In this document: piece by piece, positions 36,519 through 44,768 of the stretch
How positions within the stretch are numbered: the first letter of the stretch is position 1
Layout: every line of letters begins with the position of its first letter
NCBI RefSeq assembly: GCF_009905215.1
Contig: NZ_CP047593.1
Coordinates: 2,174,900-2,238,899 of the forward strand
Direction of reading: 5' to 3'
DNA length: 64,000 nucleotides
DNA from: Tichowtungia aerotolerans
Lineage (GTDB): Bacteria > Verrucomicrobiota > Kiritimatiellia > Kiritimatiellales > Tichowtungiaceae
Notes under the pieces: model-generated
The model's database searches: none
Seen by the model: the letters and a program-made list of their open reading frames with translations, nothing else
Told to the model about the DNA's origin: nothing
Position numbers and translations under genes: made by a program

Positions 36519-37190
36519 TTGAGCTTGATTGAACTGCAGGGAATCAGCCGGGTATACGGCAGCGGGCCTGCCGCGGTGCATGCGTTGCGCCCGGCTTCGC
36601 TTCAGATTGAGGAGGGCACTTTTGTTGCCATCTACGGCGCTTCCGGCTCCGGCAAATCCACCATGCTCAACATGCTCGGGCTGCTCGACGAACCGACGAC
36701 CGGCTCCTACCTGCTTGAAGGCCGCAACGTGGCAAACCTGTCCGACGTTGATCGCTCCAGCATCCGCTGCCGGAAAATCGGGATCATCTTCCAGTCCTTC
36801 AACCTGTTTCCGCATTTTTCCATCCTCGAAAATGTCTGCATGCCGATGCGGTTCGCCGGCATGGAGCGGCACGAAATGAAAGAGCGCGCCGCTCAGCTGC
36901 TGGATCGCGTCGGCCTCGGTTCCCGGCTTCATCACAGCCCGTCCCAGCTCTCCGGCGGACAGTGCCAGCGTGTCGCCATTGCCCGGGCGCTGGCCAACAA
37001 CCCGGCCGTTCTGCTGGGCGATGAGCCCACCGGAAACCTCGACGAAAAAACCGGCGATGAAATCATCGGGATCTTCCATGAGCTGGTTGCCGAAGGCCGT
37101 ACGGTTGTCATGGTCACCCACAATGCAGAATATGAAAAACAGGTGCAGCGCGTCATTGAATTGCACGACGGGAATGTGGTGCGCCAATGA
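36519..37190 (+). CDS. ABC transporter ATP-binding protein (MacB/LolD type)
   Basis: A 223-residue cytosolic ATPase. Walker A is [12 protein letters not shown] near residue 37, the Q-loop region is [13 protein letters not shown], the ABC signature is [15 protein letters not shown] near 142, Walker B is [15 protein letters not shown] near 163 and the H-loop is VMVTHN. This is the MacB/LolD/FtsE-like class that powers type VII ABC transporters. The start codon is TTG at 36519, supported by GGGAGGAG about ten bases upstream and by the immediately preceding adaptor gene stop. It overlaps the permease gene by four bases (ATGA). Confidence 0.94.
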   Translation: MSLIELQGISRVYGSGPAAVHALRPASLQIEEGTFVAIYGASGSGKSTMLNMLGLLDEPTTGSYLLEGRNVANLSDVDRSSIRCRKIGIIFQSFNLFPHFSILENVCMPMRFAGMERHEMKERAAQLLDRVGLGSRLHHSPSQLSGGQCQRVAIARALANNPAVLLGDEPTGNLDEKTGDEIIGIFHELVAEGRTVVMVTHNAEYEKQVQRVIELHDGNVVRQ

Positions 37191-38407
37191 GCCTTATTTA
37201 TAACATCGAATCCACCTGGCTGAGTTTGAAGCACCACGCCTTCCGCTCACTGCTCGCCATGCTCGGAGTGGTGCTCGGCGTGGCGGCTGTCGTCGGCATG
37301 CTGGCCGTCAGTGAAGGCGCGAAACGCGAATCCATCGAGCGCATTCAGCAGCAGGGCGTGGACAACATCATCATTCATTCCGAAAAACCCAACGCCAACG
37401 CAACCGGCGGGGAGAACATCTTTTTCTACGGCATTACCCGCGAGGACCTCACCCATTTCCAAACCGTGTTCGACAATATCAAACGGGTCGTGCCCATCGT
37501 CGGCCTTCGGCAGACCGTTTACGTCAACGGGCGTCCCAGCGATATCGCCCTCGTCGGAACCACCCCGGATTTTATCACCGTTTCCCGGTCAGAAAACGCG
37601 GATCCCCGCGGACGCTGGCTGACCGATGCCGACCGCGAAATGGCCTCAATGGTCTGCTCGGTCGGAACAGAAGCCGCCCGGCAGATGTTCGGGCTGGAAG
37701 ATCCGCTGGGAAAACCGGTGTCGGTCTACGGCGCCACATTCCAGGTCGTCGGACTGATTGAAAACCCGCTGCTGTCCAAAGTCGCCGGAAAATATGACAT
37801 CAACAACATGATCTTTGTCGACTACGAGACACTGCTGTCTATTTTCAATCGCGACTTCATGGCCGTCGAGGCCGACTATGTTTACGTGCAGGTTGACGAC
37901 CTCGACTACCTGAAAAACACCGCCGACCGCATTCGGACCTATCTGGCCGAAAGCCATGAACTTCCCGACTACACCATCAGCGTTCCCTACGAACTGCTGC
38001 TTGCCGAACAGGCCACTCAGCGCGTGTTCACCGTCGTTATGGGCTCCATCGCCGCCATTTCCCTGCTCGTCGGCGGGATCGGCATCATGAACATCATGCT
38101 CGCCAACATCTACGAGCGCACCAAGGAAATCGGAACCCTGCGCGCGCTCGGCGCGCCGCGCCGCACCATTCTCGTGCAGTTCCTGTTCGAAGCCGTAACC
38201 CTCACCGGGCTCGGTGGCGTGCTCGGTGTCGGCATCGGCTTCCTGATTGCGCTGCTGATCAAGCACACCGCCGACATGCCCACCATTGTCACGCCCGCCA
38301 GTGTCATTGTTGCGCTTACTGTCTCCGTCTTCACCGGCATCATCTTCGGGACGCACCCGGCGTGGAAAGCTGCCAGCCTCAGTCCCATCGAAGCTCTGCG
38401 ACGATAG
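37187..38407 (+). CDS. MacB-type ABC transporter permease
   Basis: A 406-residue inner-membrane permease of the MacB/FtsX family. One membrane segment near residues 20-42 ([20 protein letters not shown]) is followed by a large periplasmic MacB_PCD domain (about 45-270) and three C-terminal segments: [20 protein letters not shown], then the [17 protein letters not shown] region, and [32 protein letters not shown] is the family coupling motif and [13 protein letters not shown] the usual end. Together with the ATPase, adaptor and secretin it should push a periplasmic substrate through the outer membrane. Confidence 0.94.
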   Translation: MSLIYNIESTWLSLKHHAFRSLLAMLGVVLGVAAVVGMLAVSEGAKRESIERIQQQGVDNIIIHSEKPNANATGGENIFFYGITREDLTHFQTVFDNIKRVVPIVGLRQTVYVNGRPSDIALVGTTPDFITVSRSENADPRGRWLTDADREMASMVCSVGTEAARQMFGLEDPLGKPVSVYGATFQVVGLIENPLLSKVAGKYDINNMIFVDYETLLSIFNRDFMAVEADYVYVQVDDLDYLKNTADRIRTYLAESHELPDYTISVPYELLLAEQATQRVFTVVMGSIAAISLLVGGIGIMNIMLANIYERTKEIGTLRALGAPRRTILVQFLFEAVTLTGLGGVLGVGIGFLIALLIKHTADMPTIVTPASVIVALTVSVFTGIIFGTHPAWKAASLSPIEALRR

Positions 38408-38455
38408 CAGAACTCGAAACTTGAAACCCGGAACCCGAAACTCGACACTTCCGGA
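38408..38455. repeat. Short quasi-periodic GAAACTCGAAAC spacer
   Basis: The spacer is made almost entirely of about 10-base variations on GAACTCGAAACTTGAAACCC, ending in CTCGACACTT. It has no promoter or terminator look and is probably a simple-repeat filler. Confidence 0.5.
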
Positions 38456-39217
38456 ATGAACTCATCCATCGAACTCATTTCCATCGGTTCCGAACTGCTC
38501 AGCGGCCGGACGCTCAACACCCATGCGCAGACACTGGGTGCCGCGCTCACTGAAATCGGCCTGACCCTGTCTCGCGACACGACCATTCCCGACGAGATCG
38601 ACACCATTCAGTCGGTCGTCAAAGAAGCCTTTGAACGTACCGATATCGTCGTCGTCAGCGGTGGGCTTGGCCCCACCGTTGACGACATCACCCGCGAAGC
38701 ACTGGCCGCGCTTTTTAAGGTCAGCATTGTAACCTCGCCGTCTGGACTGGCAGAAATGACCAGACGCTTCGATGCCCGGGGAATCAGCATGACGCCTGCC
38801 TCCGCGCGGATGGCGTTAATCCTCGAAGGAGCCGAAACGCTTCTCAATTCGGTCGGCGCGGCCTCGGGGCAGCGGCTCGACCTTCCGGACCTTGGAAAAA
38901 CCCTCTTCATTGTTCCCGGTCCGCCGAAGGAATTTGCCGCGATGCTCAGCGACCATCTCGTGCCGTGGCTGCGGGCCGCCTTCCCGGACGCCGCACCGCT
39001 TCAGCTGCGCGTGCTGACTACGCAGGGTATCGGCGAATCCAGCATCGTCACGATGCTCGAGGCCGCCGGGTTCCAGTATTCGGAAATCTCCGTCGGATTT
39101 TATCCCGGCGCTGGAATGGTGGAAATCCGCCTGAATGCGCCCACAGAAAAAGCCGCTGCGCTTGACGACGCAGAACGCATGTTGCGGGAGCTGCTGCATG
39201 ACTACCTCATCGACTGA
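38456..39217 (+). CDS. CinA N-terminal (molybdopterin-binding-like) domain protein
   Basis: A 253-residue protein equal to the N-terminal COG1058 domain of CinA. Typical motifs are ELISIGSELLSGRTLNTHAQ at the N-terminus, VVVSGGLGPTVDDITREALA near residue 65 and the long SFEI-type segment FIVPGPPKEFAAML near 155. The C-terminal nicotinamide-nucleotide amidase domain of full CinA (about 160 residues) is missing, so it may act only as an ADP-ribose pyrophosphatase-type enzyme as reported for the N-domain, or be unrelated to NMN recycling. It ends inside the start of thpR. Confidence 0.85.
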   Translation: MNSSIELISIGSELLSGRTLNTHAQTLGAALTEIGLTLSRDTTIPDEIDTIQSVVKEAFERTDIVVVSGGLGPTVDDITREALAALFKVSIVTSPSGLAEMTRRFDARGISMTPASARMALILEGAETLLNSVGAASGQRLDLPDLGKTLFIVPGPPKEFAAMLSDHLVPWLRAAFPDAAPLQLRVLTTQGIGESSIVTMLEAAGFQYSEISVGFYPGAGMVEIRLNAPTEKAAALDDAERMLRELLHDYLID

Positions 39218-39821
39218 AACCATCCGCGCCTTCATTGCTGCGCGTCCGAACGCCGCGGTGCAGGCCGAGCTGGTTCGCGTTCAGCGCGAGCTCAGAAAAA
39301 CGCTGTCGTCCTCCAGCCTTCGGATCAAATGGACGGATCCGGAAACTTTTCATATCACACTGCTGTTCCTCGGCGATATTCCGGCCGCGGATGCCGATTC
39401 GGTTTTTCAAGCCCTGGAACTGACAGCGTCCAGGCACAGATGTTTTTCAAGTTGTCTGCGAGAGGTCGGTGTCTTTAAAAAGTCCGGTGCTGTCTGGGCA
39501 GGAATCGCCGTGCCGCCGGAACTGATCGAATTCCGGAAAGCGCTGGCTTCGGCACTTGATTTTGAACCGGGCCGCTTTCACGCGCACTTCACGCTCGGCC
39601 GCATCAAAGCCGGACGGCCGGATCAGGATTTTTTTCACTCGACCAGCGGGAGAGAGGCTGGCGCAAAGCGACGGCAACGAAACGAAGTTAAGTGGCAAAC
39701 CTTGGAGAATTTCGTCGTCGAGCCGGTCCCGTTCGACATCAGCTCGATCGAACTCATCCGCTCCGAGCTGCTTCCGGACGGCGCGCGCCATACGGTGCTC
39801 GGCTCCGCCATGCTCAGGTAA
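39198..39821 (+). CDS. thpR: RNA 2',3'-cyclic phosphodiesterase (2H family)
   Basis: A member of the 2H phosphoesterase superfamily (ThpR/LigT), which hydrolyses 2',3'-cyclic phosphate ends of RNA. The two catalytic HxT/S motifs are FHITLLFLG near residue 51 and HAHFTLGRI near 132. The ATG at 39198 overlaps the CinA-like gene by 20 bases; the open frame runs further upstream, but that extension has no family match. The 207-residue length is about 25 above the usual because of an insert, FFHSTSGREAGAKRRQRNEV, near 147. Confidence 0.88.
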   Translation: MTTSSTETIRAFIAARPNAAVQAELVRVQRELRKTLSSSSLRIKWTDPETFHITLLFLGDIPAADADSVFQALELTASRHRCFSSCLREVGVFKKSGAVWAGIAVPPELIEFRKALASALDFEPGRFHAHFTLGRIKAGRPDQDFFHSTSGREAGAKRRQRNEVKWQTLENFVVEPVPFDISSIELIRSELLPDGARHTVLGSAMLR

Positions 39822-39822
39822 A

Positions 39823-39884
39823 CCGCAAAGGTGCAGAGCCCGCTAGAGTACGCAAAGTTTTGCGAAACTCTGCGCTCTTTGCGG
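39823..39884. repeat. CGCAAAG-type inverted repeat downstream of thpR
   Basis: CCGCAAAG-GT-GCAGAG at the left and CTCTGC-GCT-CTTTGCGG at the right form a long imperfect hairpin, with a second CGCAAAG/TTTTGCG pair inside. It belongs to the same sequence style as the repeats at 44065, 44935, 51098 and 51520. It may also act as a terminator for the preceding operon, although there is no T-run. Confidence 0.6.
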
Positions 39885-39955
39885 CTTGAGAGAGCGGGGC
39901 GAACGATCGAGAGAATAGGATTTAAATCACAGCGGAAGAGGCTTATATTCCCGGC

Positions 39956-40447
39956 ATGACGAGGCAGCCGTTACTCAATGTGGAAGAGATCCTGCCGATC
40001 CTGAACCGGATTTCGGTTTTCGGCGCATTGGATGATACGCAGCTCTATACCGTCTTCCATCTGCTCGAAGTGGAAGTCTATAAAAAGGGCGACGTTGTTT
40101 TTGAGCAGGGCGACAGTCCCACCCATATCCGCATTGTTAAAAAGGGCGCGGTCCGCATCGTCGAAAACCTGCGCGAAACCCCGCTGGAACTGTATGAATT
40201 TGATGTGGGCGACTGTTTCGGCGAGACCGCGGTGATCGGAATTCTACCGCACACCGCCAGCGCCGTGGCCATTGAAGACTGCGAACTGCTCGTCTTTCCC
40301 CGCGAAAAGCTGTTTGGGCTTTACGATTCCGATCCCAGGCTTTTCGGGCTGCTGATTCTCAATATCGCCCGCGAGGCCTGCCGGCGCCTTTGCCAGACCG
40401 AAGAAGTGATGCTCCACTACGCCCTCGAAGGTCACTCCAGAAAATAG
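39956..40447 (+). CDS. Cyclic-nucleotide-binding-domain protein
   Basis: A 163-residue protein consisting almost wholly of one cNMP-binding (CRP-like) domain: LFEQGDSPTHIRIVKKGAVR-type strand (VVFEQGDSPTHIRIVKKG), phosphate-binding cassette GDCFGETAVIGILPHTASAV near residue 82 and a short C-terminal helix. The Arg that usually contacts the phosphate is replaced (PHTAS instead of RxAS), so cyclic-nucleotide binding is doubtful. There is no HTH domain. The start has CGGAAGAGG upstream. It is monocistronic. Confidence 0.85.
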   Translation: MTRQPLLNVEEILPILNRISVFGALDDTQLYTVFHLLEVEVYKKGDVVFEQGDSPTHIRIVKKGAVRIVENLRETPLELYEFDVGDCFGETAVIGILPHTASAVAIEDCELLVFPREKLFGLYDSDPRLFGLLILNIAREACRRLCQTEEVMLHYALEGHSRK

Positions 40448-40498
40448 GGCGTTAAGCAGTGCAGAGAATTCTAACAACCATACACGCATCGGCGTTTT

Positions 40499-40552
40499 GC
40501 AGCCGTCGCCCTGAGGGCGATTCGTTCGCCACAGACGAACAGCTGCAGGGGG
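40499..40552. repeat. Double-hairpin repeat element, copy 1
   Basis: Two small hairpins, TCGCCC-TGA-GGGCGA and TTCG..CGAA, sit inside an outer GCAGC / GCTGC pair and end in AGGGGGG. A copy with the same design (TCGCCC-TGT-GGGCGA then TTCGCC-TCC-GGCGAA) occurs at 46515-46557. Confidence 0.6.
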
Positions 40553-40616
40553 GAAGGTTTAAACCACCAGAGCTCATACGGATAGACATGGATTTATACA
40601 AAAGGGAATTTTATAG

Positions 40617-40835
40617 ATGACCAGACGTACCGTCAGAAAGGTTCAGCGTATGGGGCGGGCGGTGGCCGCCGCGTTTGTGACTCTGTTCGTGATCTCCGGG
40701 ATCAGCAGCTGGCTGATCTGGGACGAATATTACGGCGGCATCTTCAAGCAGAAGATTTTTCAGGCGGTGCTGCTCGGTAATATGATTACCTCCGGTGTGG
40801 GGGCGCTGATGGTGTACCTGGCCGGCCGGCGATAA
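40617..40835 (+). CDS. Small membrane protein, two predicted transmembrane segments
   Basis: A 72-residue protein: a basic N-terminus (MTRRTVRKVQRMGR), one membrane segment at about 16-34 (AVAAAFVTLFVISGISSWLI), a charged DEYYGGIFKQK turn and a second segment at about 50-69 (AVLLGNMITSGVGALMVYLA) ending in GRR. It belongs to no family I recognise. Its charge distribution and hydrophobic segments make a real gene likely, although no strong Shine-Dalgarno is visible. Confidence 0.6.
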   Translation: MTRRTVRKVQRMGRAVAAAFVTLFVISGISSWLIWDEYYGGIFKQKIFQAVLLGNMITSGVGALMVYLAGRR

Positions 40836-41061
40836 AAAAATCAGAGAGCCGCAGATAACGCGAATGACCGCAGATTTTTACCGCAGAGAATCATCCGAGA
40901 GGCTCCGGGAAATCTCGGACGTGATTGTAGCCGCGTCCCGCCTGTCCTGAGCCTGCCGAAGGGTGGGCGCGGAATCGATTAGAACGGTTCAACGTCTTTA
41001 ATGATTTCAACGACCTGTTTAACCACAAAAAACACGAAAATACACAAAAGAAGCCGGGTAG

Positions 41062-41083
41062 GGACGGCTGTCCCCAGCCGTCC
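41062..41083. repeat. Perfect hairpin GGACGGCTG / CAGCCGTCC
   Basis: Nine-base perfect arms with a TCCC loop. It is not followed by a T-run, so it is more likely a mobile or repeated palindrome than a terminator. Confidence 0.6.
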
Positions 41084-41412
41084 GCAATGCGGGTTAGGTT
41101 TTTACCCCATCTGCCCACAGCGCTACACGCAGTGTTGCGGGTGGGGAGGGACATCCGAGAGGCTCCGAAGGAAGATGTCGATAGAACGGTTCAACGTCTT
41201 GAATGTTTTTAACGAGGTCCTTCTCGCCACTGATTCCGTCAGCATCTAATCTCTTTTCTCAGTCTCATGTCTATTGCCTAATTCCTAATGACTTTTTTGT
41301 GGGGGATTTCCCCGCAAAGTCTTCTTTAAACAGTTCTTTGTTTGCTGTTGAAAAATCCATAAGCTGATCAGGTGTTTTAAAATGTGATGGGTGATGAGGT
41401 TGGGGGAGACTT

Positions 41413-41438
41413 GGATTACTAGATTACGGGACTGACCC
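41413..41438 (-). repeat. REP-like element, inverted copy
   Basis: Reads GGGTCAGTCCCGTAATCTAG on the minus strand; the same sequence is found three times on the plus strand to the right (43928, 44645, 44796). The elements on the two sides of the ATPase gene pair are therefore in opposite orientation. Confidence 0.7.
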
Positions 41439-41545
41439 TTTGACGGTCTGGTATTTTTTACGGCTCATTGGACTCTCCTTCTGGAACACTGTGGTTCCTT
41501 TTTGAGTGTCCGTCAAACCGAGGTTACTTCAGACTGACCCCTTGG
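41423..41545 (-). mobile_element. Vestigial insertion-sequence end with start of a transposase frame
   Basis: On the minus strand a segment with GTTTGACGGACACTC is followed by GAAGGAG and ATG at 41468, reading MSRKKYQTVKGSVP and then TAA at 41424. An 8-bp TTTGACGG / CCGTCAAA pair (41437 and 41510) brackets it. The ribosome binding site plus MSRKKYQ-type start looks like the left end of an IS whose transposase was cut after about nine codons by the REP-like element. The IS family is not certain. Confidence 0.4.
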
Positions 41546-41574
41546 GCCCCTTGGGGAAAATGAAAGATTAGGAT

Positions 41575-43044
41575 ATGGCCAATTATATACGGAGAGTACG
41601 AGTTGTTGGTTTGTTTCATCAAGAGAACGAGCTCGTCGTTGATTTTGAGCAAACGATCAATTGCATATATGGTGTAAATGGGACAGGCAAAACGGTTCTA
41701 ATTAATTTGATCGTTAATGCTCTTCGGGTAAATGCAACAGAATTATTGAGCGCGCCTTTTGAATCAATAACAATTCTAACAGCCGCTGAAGGCAAGAGGC
41801 AGCCTGAGACTTTTCTGACAGTTTCAAAATTTGAGGACGAACTTCAATATGTTTTCCATATCGATTGTAAGCTAGATGCAGATTCCCCTGTTGGGTTCGA
41901 ACAATGTCAGGAGTTCAGGTCTGGGATTACTTATATTCCTTCTTTTGGGAGTCATCGACGTCGTTCCCTTCGGCAGTTAGCTATGCCATTTGATGATGAC
42001 CAAGTTTTGGTTTCTGCTGATGATTTGTGGAATGTCATCAATCAGCACGTATCATTAACATATGTTCCCTTACTTCGCCATAGTTCCTCGAATGATAACC
42101 ATATGAGCTCTGATGATTCCACTAGGTTCCGTTTTGCGACTGGTGATGACAATGGCAATGAAGACCCCAATGATAGAGTTCTTAAAGGGTTGCAGAAAGA
42201 GTTCTCAAAGAGGTATGCGTCTGCACAGTCTGACATCGCCAGACGACTAGAATCTTTGAGTTCGATAATTTTTGAAAAGCTTTTTTTAAGCGAGCAAACG
42301 GCTGAAGAGACTTCGGGAGCTCAGCAGTTTGTGGCGGATTTTATTCAGAAGGGAAAAACGGATGAGGACAGTGATAAAGTTGAATCTGTTGTCTCTCAGA
42401 TCCGAGATCTTCATTTAGGGATTCCTGAAAGTAATATTAGGAATCATTATAAAACATGGTTTGGTATGCAGAAAGAACTGCTTTCTGCGAATAAAGAGTA
42501 TCAGGCAATGCAGTCTGCTGGAGCGACCTATTCCGAGTTAGAGCGCGATAAGGTTCTCCAGTCTTGGAGTGCCGCATATTTCAACATACTTGCTACAAGT
42601 AGAGTTTATGAAAAGTTAGAGGATGCTATTCAGGAAATCCAAAAGGTTTTTTTATCCAAACAACTCGTGTTGAGCCCATTCAACAGGTTTGCTAGTGAGG
42701 TTAATTACTTTTTGTCTGGGGGGAAAAGCTTTTCTTTCGATGATTCCGGGCAGTTTCAATTTATGAGCTATGGGCAAGAATTAGACATTACAGATCTTTC
42801 ATCTGGCGAGAAGCACCTAGTGGCAATTTTGGGAAGGGTTTGTTTTTCTTCATTCGCCGTCACATCGACATTTATTGCTGATGAGCCTGAGTTATCTCTT
42901 CATTTAGAATGGCAAAGAGAGATTCTGCCTGCGATTAAGCGGTTATCTCCGAACATACAAATTATTGTTGCGACACACGCCCCTGCCATTATCTCTAATG
43001 AGGCAAACAAAATTGATATAGAGGAGTGTTATCGTAATGGGTAA
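41575..43044 (+). CDS. AAA/ABC-class ATPase of a PARIS-like defence pair (AriA-type)
   Basis: A 489-residue SMC/RecF-type ATPase (AAA_15/AAA_21 class). Walker A is GVNGTGKT at residues 33-40, the helical middle region (about 150-370) has charged coiled segments, the ABC signature is DLSSGEKHLVAILGR near 400, Walker B is FIADEPELSLHLEW near 425 and the H-loop is VATHAPAIIS near 465. It overlaps the DUF4435/TOPRIM gene by 8 bases. An ATPase coupled to a DUF4435 protein is the layout of the PARIS anti-phage system (AriA-AriB), where the ATPase senses a phage anti-restriction protein and releases the effector. The gene is clearly richer in A+T than its neighbours, which fits recent acquisition. 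No strong Shine-Dalgarno precedes the ATG. Confidence 0.85.
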   Translation: MANYIRRVRVVGLFHQENELVVDFEQTINCIYGVNGTGKTVLINLIVNALRVNATELLSAPFESITILTAAEGKRQPETFLTVSKFEDELQYVFHIDCKLDADSPVGFEQCQEFRSGITYIPSFGSHRRRSLRQLAMPFDDDQVLVSADDLWNVINQHVSLTYVPLLRHSSSNDNHMSSDDSTRFRFATGDDNGNEDPNDRVLKGLQKEFSKRYASAQSDIARRLESLSSIIFEKLFLSEQTAEETSGAQQFVADFIQKGKTDEDSDKVESVVSQIRDLHLGIPESNIRNHYKTWFGMQKELLSANKEYQAMQSAGATYSELERDKVLQSWSAAYFNILATSRVYEKLEDAIQEIQKVFLSKQLVLSPFNRFASEVNYFLSGGKSFSFDDSGQFQFMSYGQELDITDLSSGEKHLVAILGRVCFSSFAVTSTFIADEPELSLHLEWQREILPAIKRLSPNIQIIVATHAPAIISNEANKIDIEECYRNG

Positions 43045-43876
43045 AATTCCTCAATTTACTGCTGAAGAAAACTTAAACCGAGTATTGATGGATAAGAAGA
43101 CTAGGTACCTCGTGGTTGAAGGGGCTTCTGATATGCCCATTTATTCTGAGGTTGTAGATTTATTAATCGAAAAGCATGGACTTAAGCATAGACCGATAAC
43201 TGTGTTCGGTGGCGGGAAGCCAAATATTCTAAAATGGCTGGATAAAGAAGACCCTTCTAATGCGCGCGTTATATTAGATCTGGATTTCGATGATCCTGAT
43301 GAAGAATTAGCGAGAGACTGTGTATATCCATTAAATAAGTATTCAATTGAAAACTATTTTTTCGATGAATCTGTAATAATACCACTCATTTCGCATTTAT
43401 TACGCAGGAATCCTGATGATGTGTCCGCAGCTATATCCATAAAAGAGCTTAGAGAGCACTGGTCTGTTGAGCTTGATGAGCTGTTGCCGGTCTTATTTTA
43501 TTACCAAAAAGTATTTGATGGTGATAAGGAGCGTTGGACGTCTGTCTATTTAACTGGTGATCATGGGGATTGGAAAATTGCTTCTGGACGAGTGCAGGCA
43601 TTAAAAGAACAATTGCTAGCGGATATGGGGATTGATTTTTCTACTTGCAAAAAAGAATTTGATTCCGCTTTTAAATCCGGTTGGTGCCCATGCATAAATT
43701 TTCCGGGCAAGATACTTATGGAGTCATTTCATCGATATCTTAAAGAGTTATGCAACCAAGAGCGAAGACGGTCATATAGTCTAATATCAAATACTGGTTC
43801 ACTTGTTGCTCACCTTGCTTCTCGGTTGATCCGAAGTAGAGATCTGGAACCTATATTGATCCAAGCGCTTTCTTAG
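43037..43876 (+). CDS. DUF4435/TOPRIM effector of a PARIS-like pair (AriB-type)
   Basis: A 279-residue protein with a TOPRIM-like nuclease pattern: the acidic Glu in RYLVVEGASDMPIY (Glu 28), a GGGKPNILKWL segment near 58-68, and the Asp cluster ILDLDFDDPDEE at 79-90, followed by the family hallmark YSIENYFFD at 102-110. These are the features of DUF4435. In PARIS systems the corresponding AriB is a tRNA-cutting toxin held inactive by the ATPase; that function is carried over by analogy. The start has GAGGAG about ten bases upstream and sits inside the ATPase gene, so expression is translationally coupled. Low G+C like its partner. Confidence 0.82.
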   Translation: MGKIPQFTAEENLNRVLMDKKTRYLVVEGASDMPIYSEVVDLLIEKHGLKHRPITVFGGGKPNILKWLDKEDPSNARVILDLDFDDPDEELARDCVYPLNKYSIENYFFDESVIIPLISHLLRRNPDDVSAAISIKELREHWSVELDELLPVLFYYQKVFDGDKERWTSVYLTGDHGDWKIASGRVQALKEQLLADMGIDFSTCKKEFDSAFKSGWCPCINFPGKILMESFHRYLKELCNQERRRSYSLISNTGSLVAHLASRLIRSRDLEPILIQALS

Positions 43877-43899
43877 TCAAAAGGGGAAGTCCTGCAGAA

Positions 43900-44340
43900 G
43901 GGGTCGGTCCTCGCATTTAAGTCAAAAGGGTCAGTCCCGTAATCTCGTAATTTCCCGGGGAACGGAGCGTTTAATCACGCCTGGCACTGTAGGCTGGGTG
44001 CCCGCACCCGGCGTTTTTTAACACCAGTGATAAGATTGTCGCACATGGCGCGGGAGGTTTTTAACGCAAAGGTGCGAAGACCTCTGAGCTGCGCAGAGAG
44101 AACTGACCAATTTCATCGTTTCTTGGCCCCTTTGATCCCGAACTGACCCGGTCGCCTTTTGCTTGGAAAAGTCTAACGTATTTCGTTTTAATAACTCCAT
44201 GAAGTTTGACGTTCCATATGGGCGGAGCAGCACCGGCCTGCGTTCCGGGTTGATCGGTATCGTCTCGGTGCTGTTCTCGGGAATGATCGGCTACCATGTG
44301 ATTGAGGGTTGGCGCTGGCTCGATGGGCTGTACATGACGG
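43900..44340 (+). repeat. Segmental duplication, copy A (truncated)
   Basis: This 441-bp block is repeated at 44769-45210 with about a dozen differences and one inserted base (by eye about 97 percent identical). It includes non-coding DNA and the first 47 codons of the channel gene. The match breaks off exactly at TACATGACGG, where GAAAAGGGGTCAGCC begins. Confidence 0.85.
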
Positions 44341-44360
44341 GAAAAGGGGTCAGCCGATGA
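44199..44360 (+). pseudogene. Truncated duplicate of the TrkA-type channel gene
   Basis: An ATG at 44199 opens MKFDVPYGRSSTGLRSGLIG, matching the intact gene at 45069 for 47 codons up to GLYMT, then the sequence switches to REP-like DNA, reads GKGVSR and stops. The pore, second helix and RCK domain are absent, so it is a non-functional fragment. Confidence 0.85.
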
Positions 44361-44644
44361 ATCTTAGAATCTGTTGTTTTCCAAACTTCGGAACTTTTGC
44401 GTTTTTTGCGCTCTTTCGCGGCTAAAACTCTTCCAGCCATTGGAAACGCGACGAGGGCGTCGCGTCTACGTTAAAGGGGCCCTTCCAATGTTTGGAAAAA
44501 CCCCTTTCTTTGACAGAAGGGGTCGGTCCTCGAAAACGGGTCAGCCTGTGAATTTTAGAGAAAAGGGGTCAGCCAATGAATCTTAGAATTCGCTGATTTT
44601 CCAATGTCTGGAAAAAGAAGCGCCCCGGTTTCCAATGGGAGAAA

Positions 44645-44763
44645 GGGTCAGTCCCGTAATCTAGTAATTTTCCGAGGAACGGAGCGTTTAATCACGCCTG
44701 GCACTGTAGGCTGGGTGCCCGCACCCGGCGTTTTTTAACACCAGTGGTAAGATTGTCGCACAA
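44645..44763 (+). repeat. Segmental duplication, copy B (partial)
   Basis: Repeats the first part of copies A and C (GGGTCAGTCCCGTAATCTAG through TAAGATTGTCGCACA), then ends abruptly in an A-run and GGGGTCGGTCC, the start of copy C. Confidence 0.75.
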
Positions 44764-44768
44764 AAAAA

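Larger units (their letters stand above)
40836..41574. other. Non-coding repeat-rich region left of the defence genes
   Basis: No gene was found. Within it lie a CCTGTCCTGAGCCTGCCGAAGG sequence (from 40937), a class of element seen across many unrelated bacteria; two copies of an AGAACGGTTCAACGTCTT segment (40981 and 41183) with nearby duplicated CATCCGAGAGGCTCCG (40890 and 41150); a perfect GGACGGCTG-TCCC-CAGCCGTCC hairpin (41062-41083); an inverted GGGTCAGTCCCGTAAT element (41413-41438) and a vestigial insertion-sequence end (41423-41545). The right part may contain the promoter of the ATPase gene. Confidence 0.7.
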
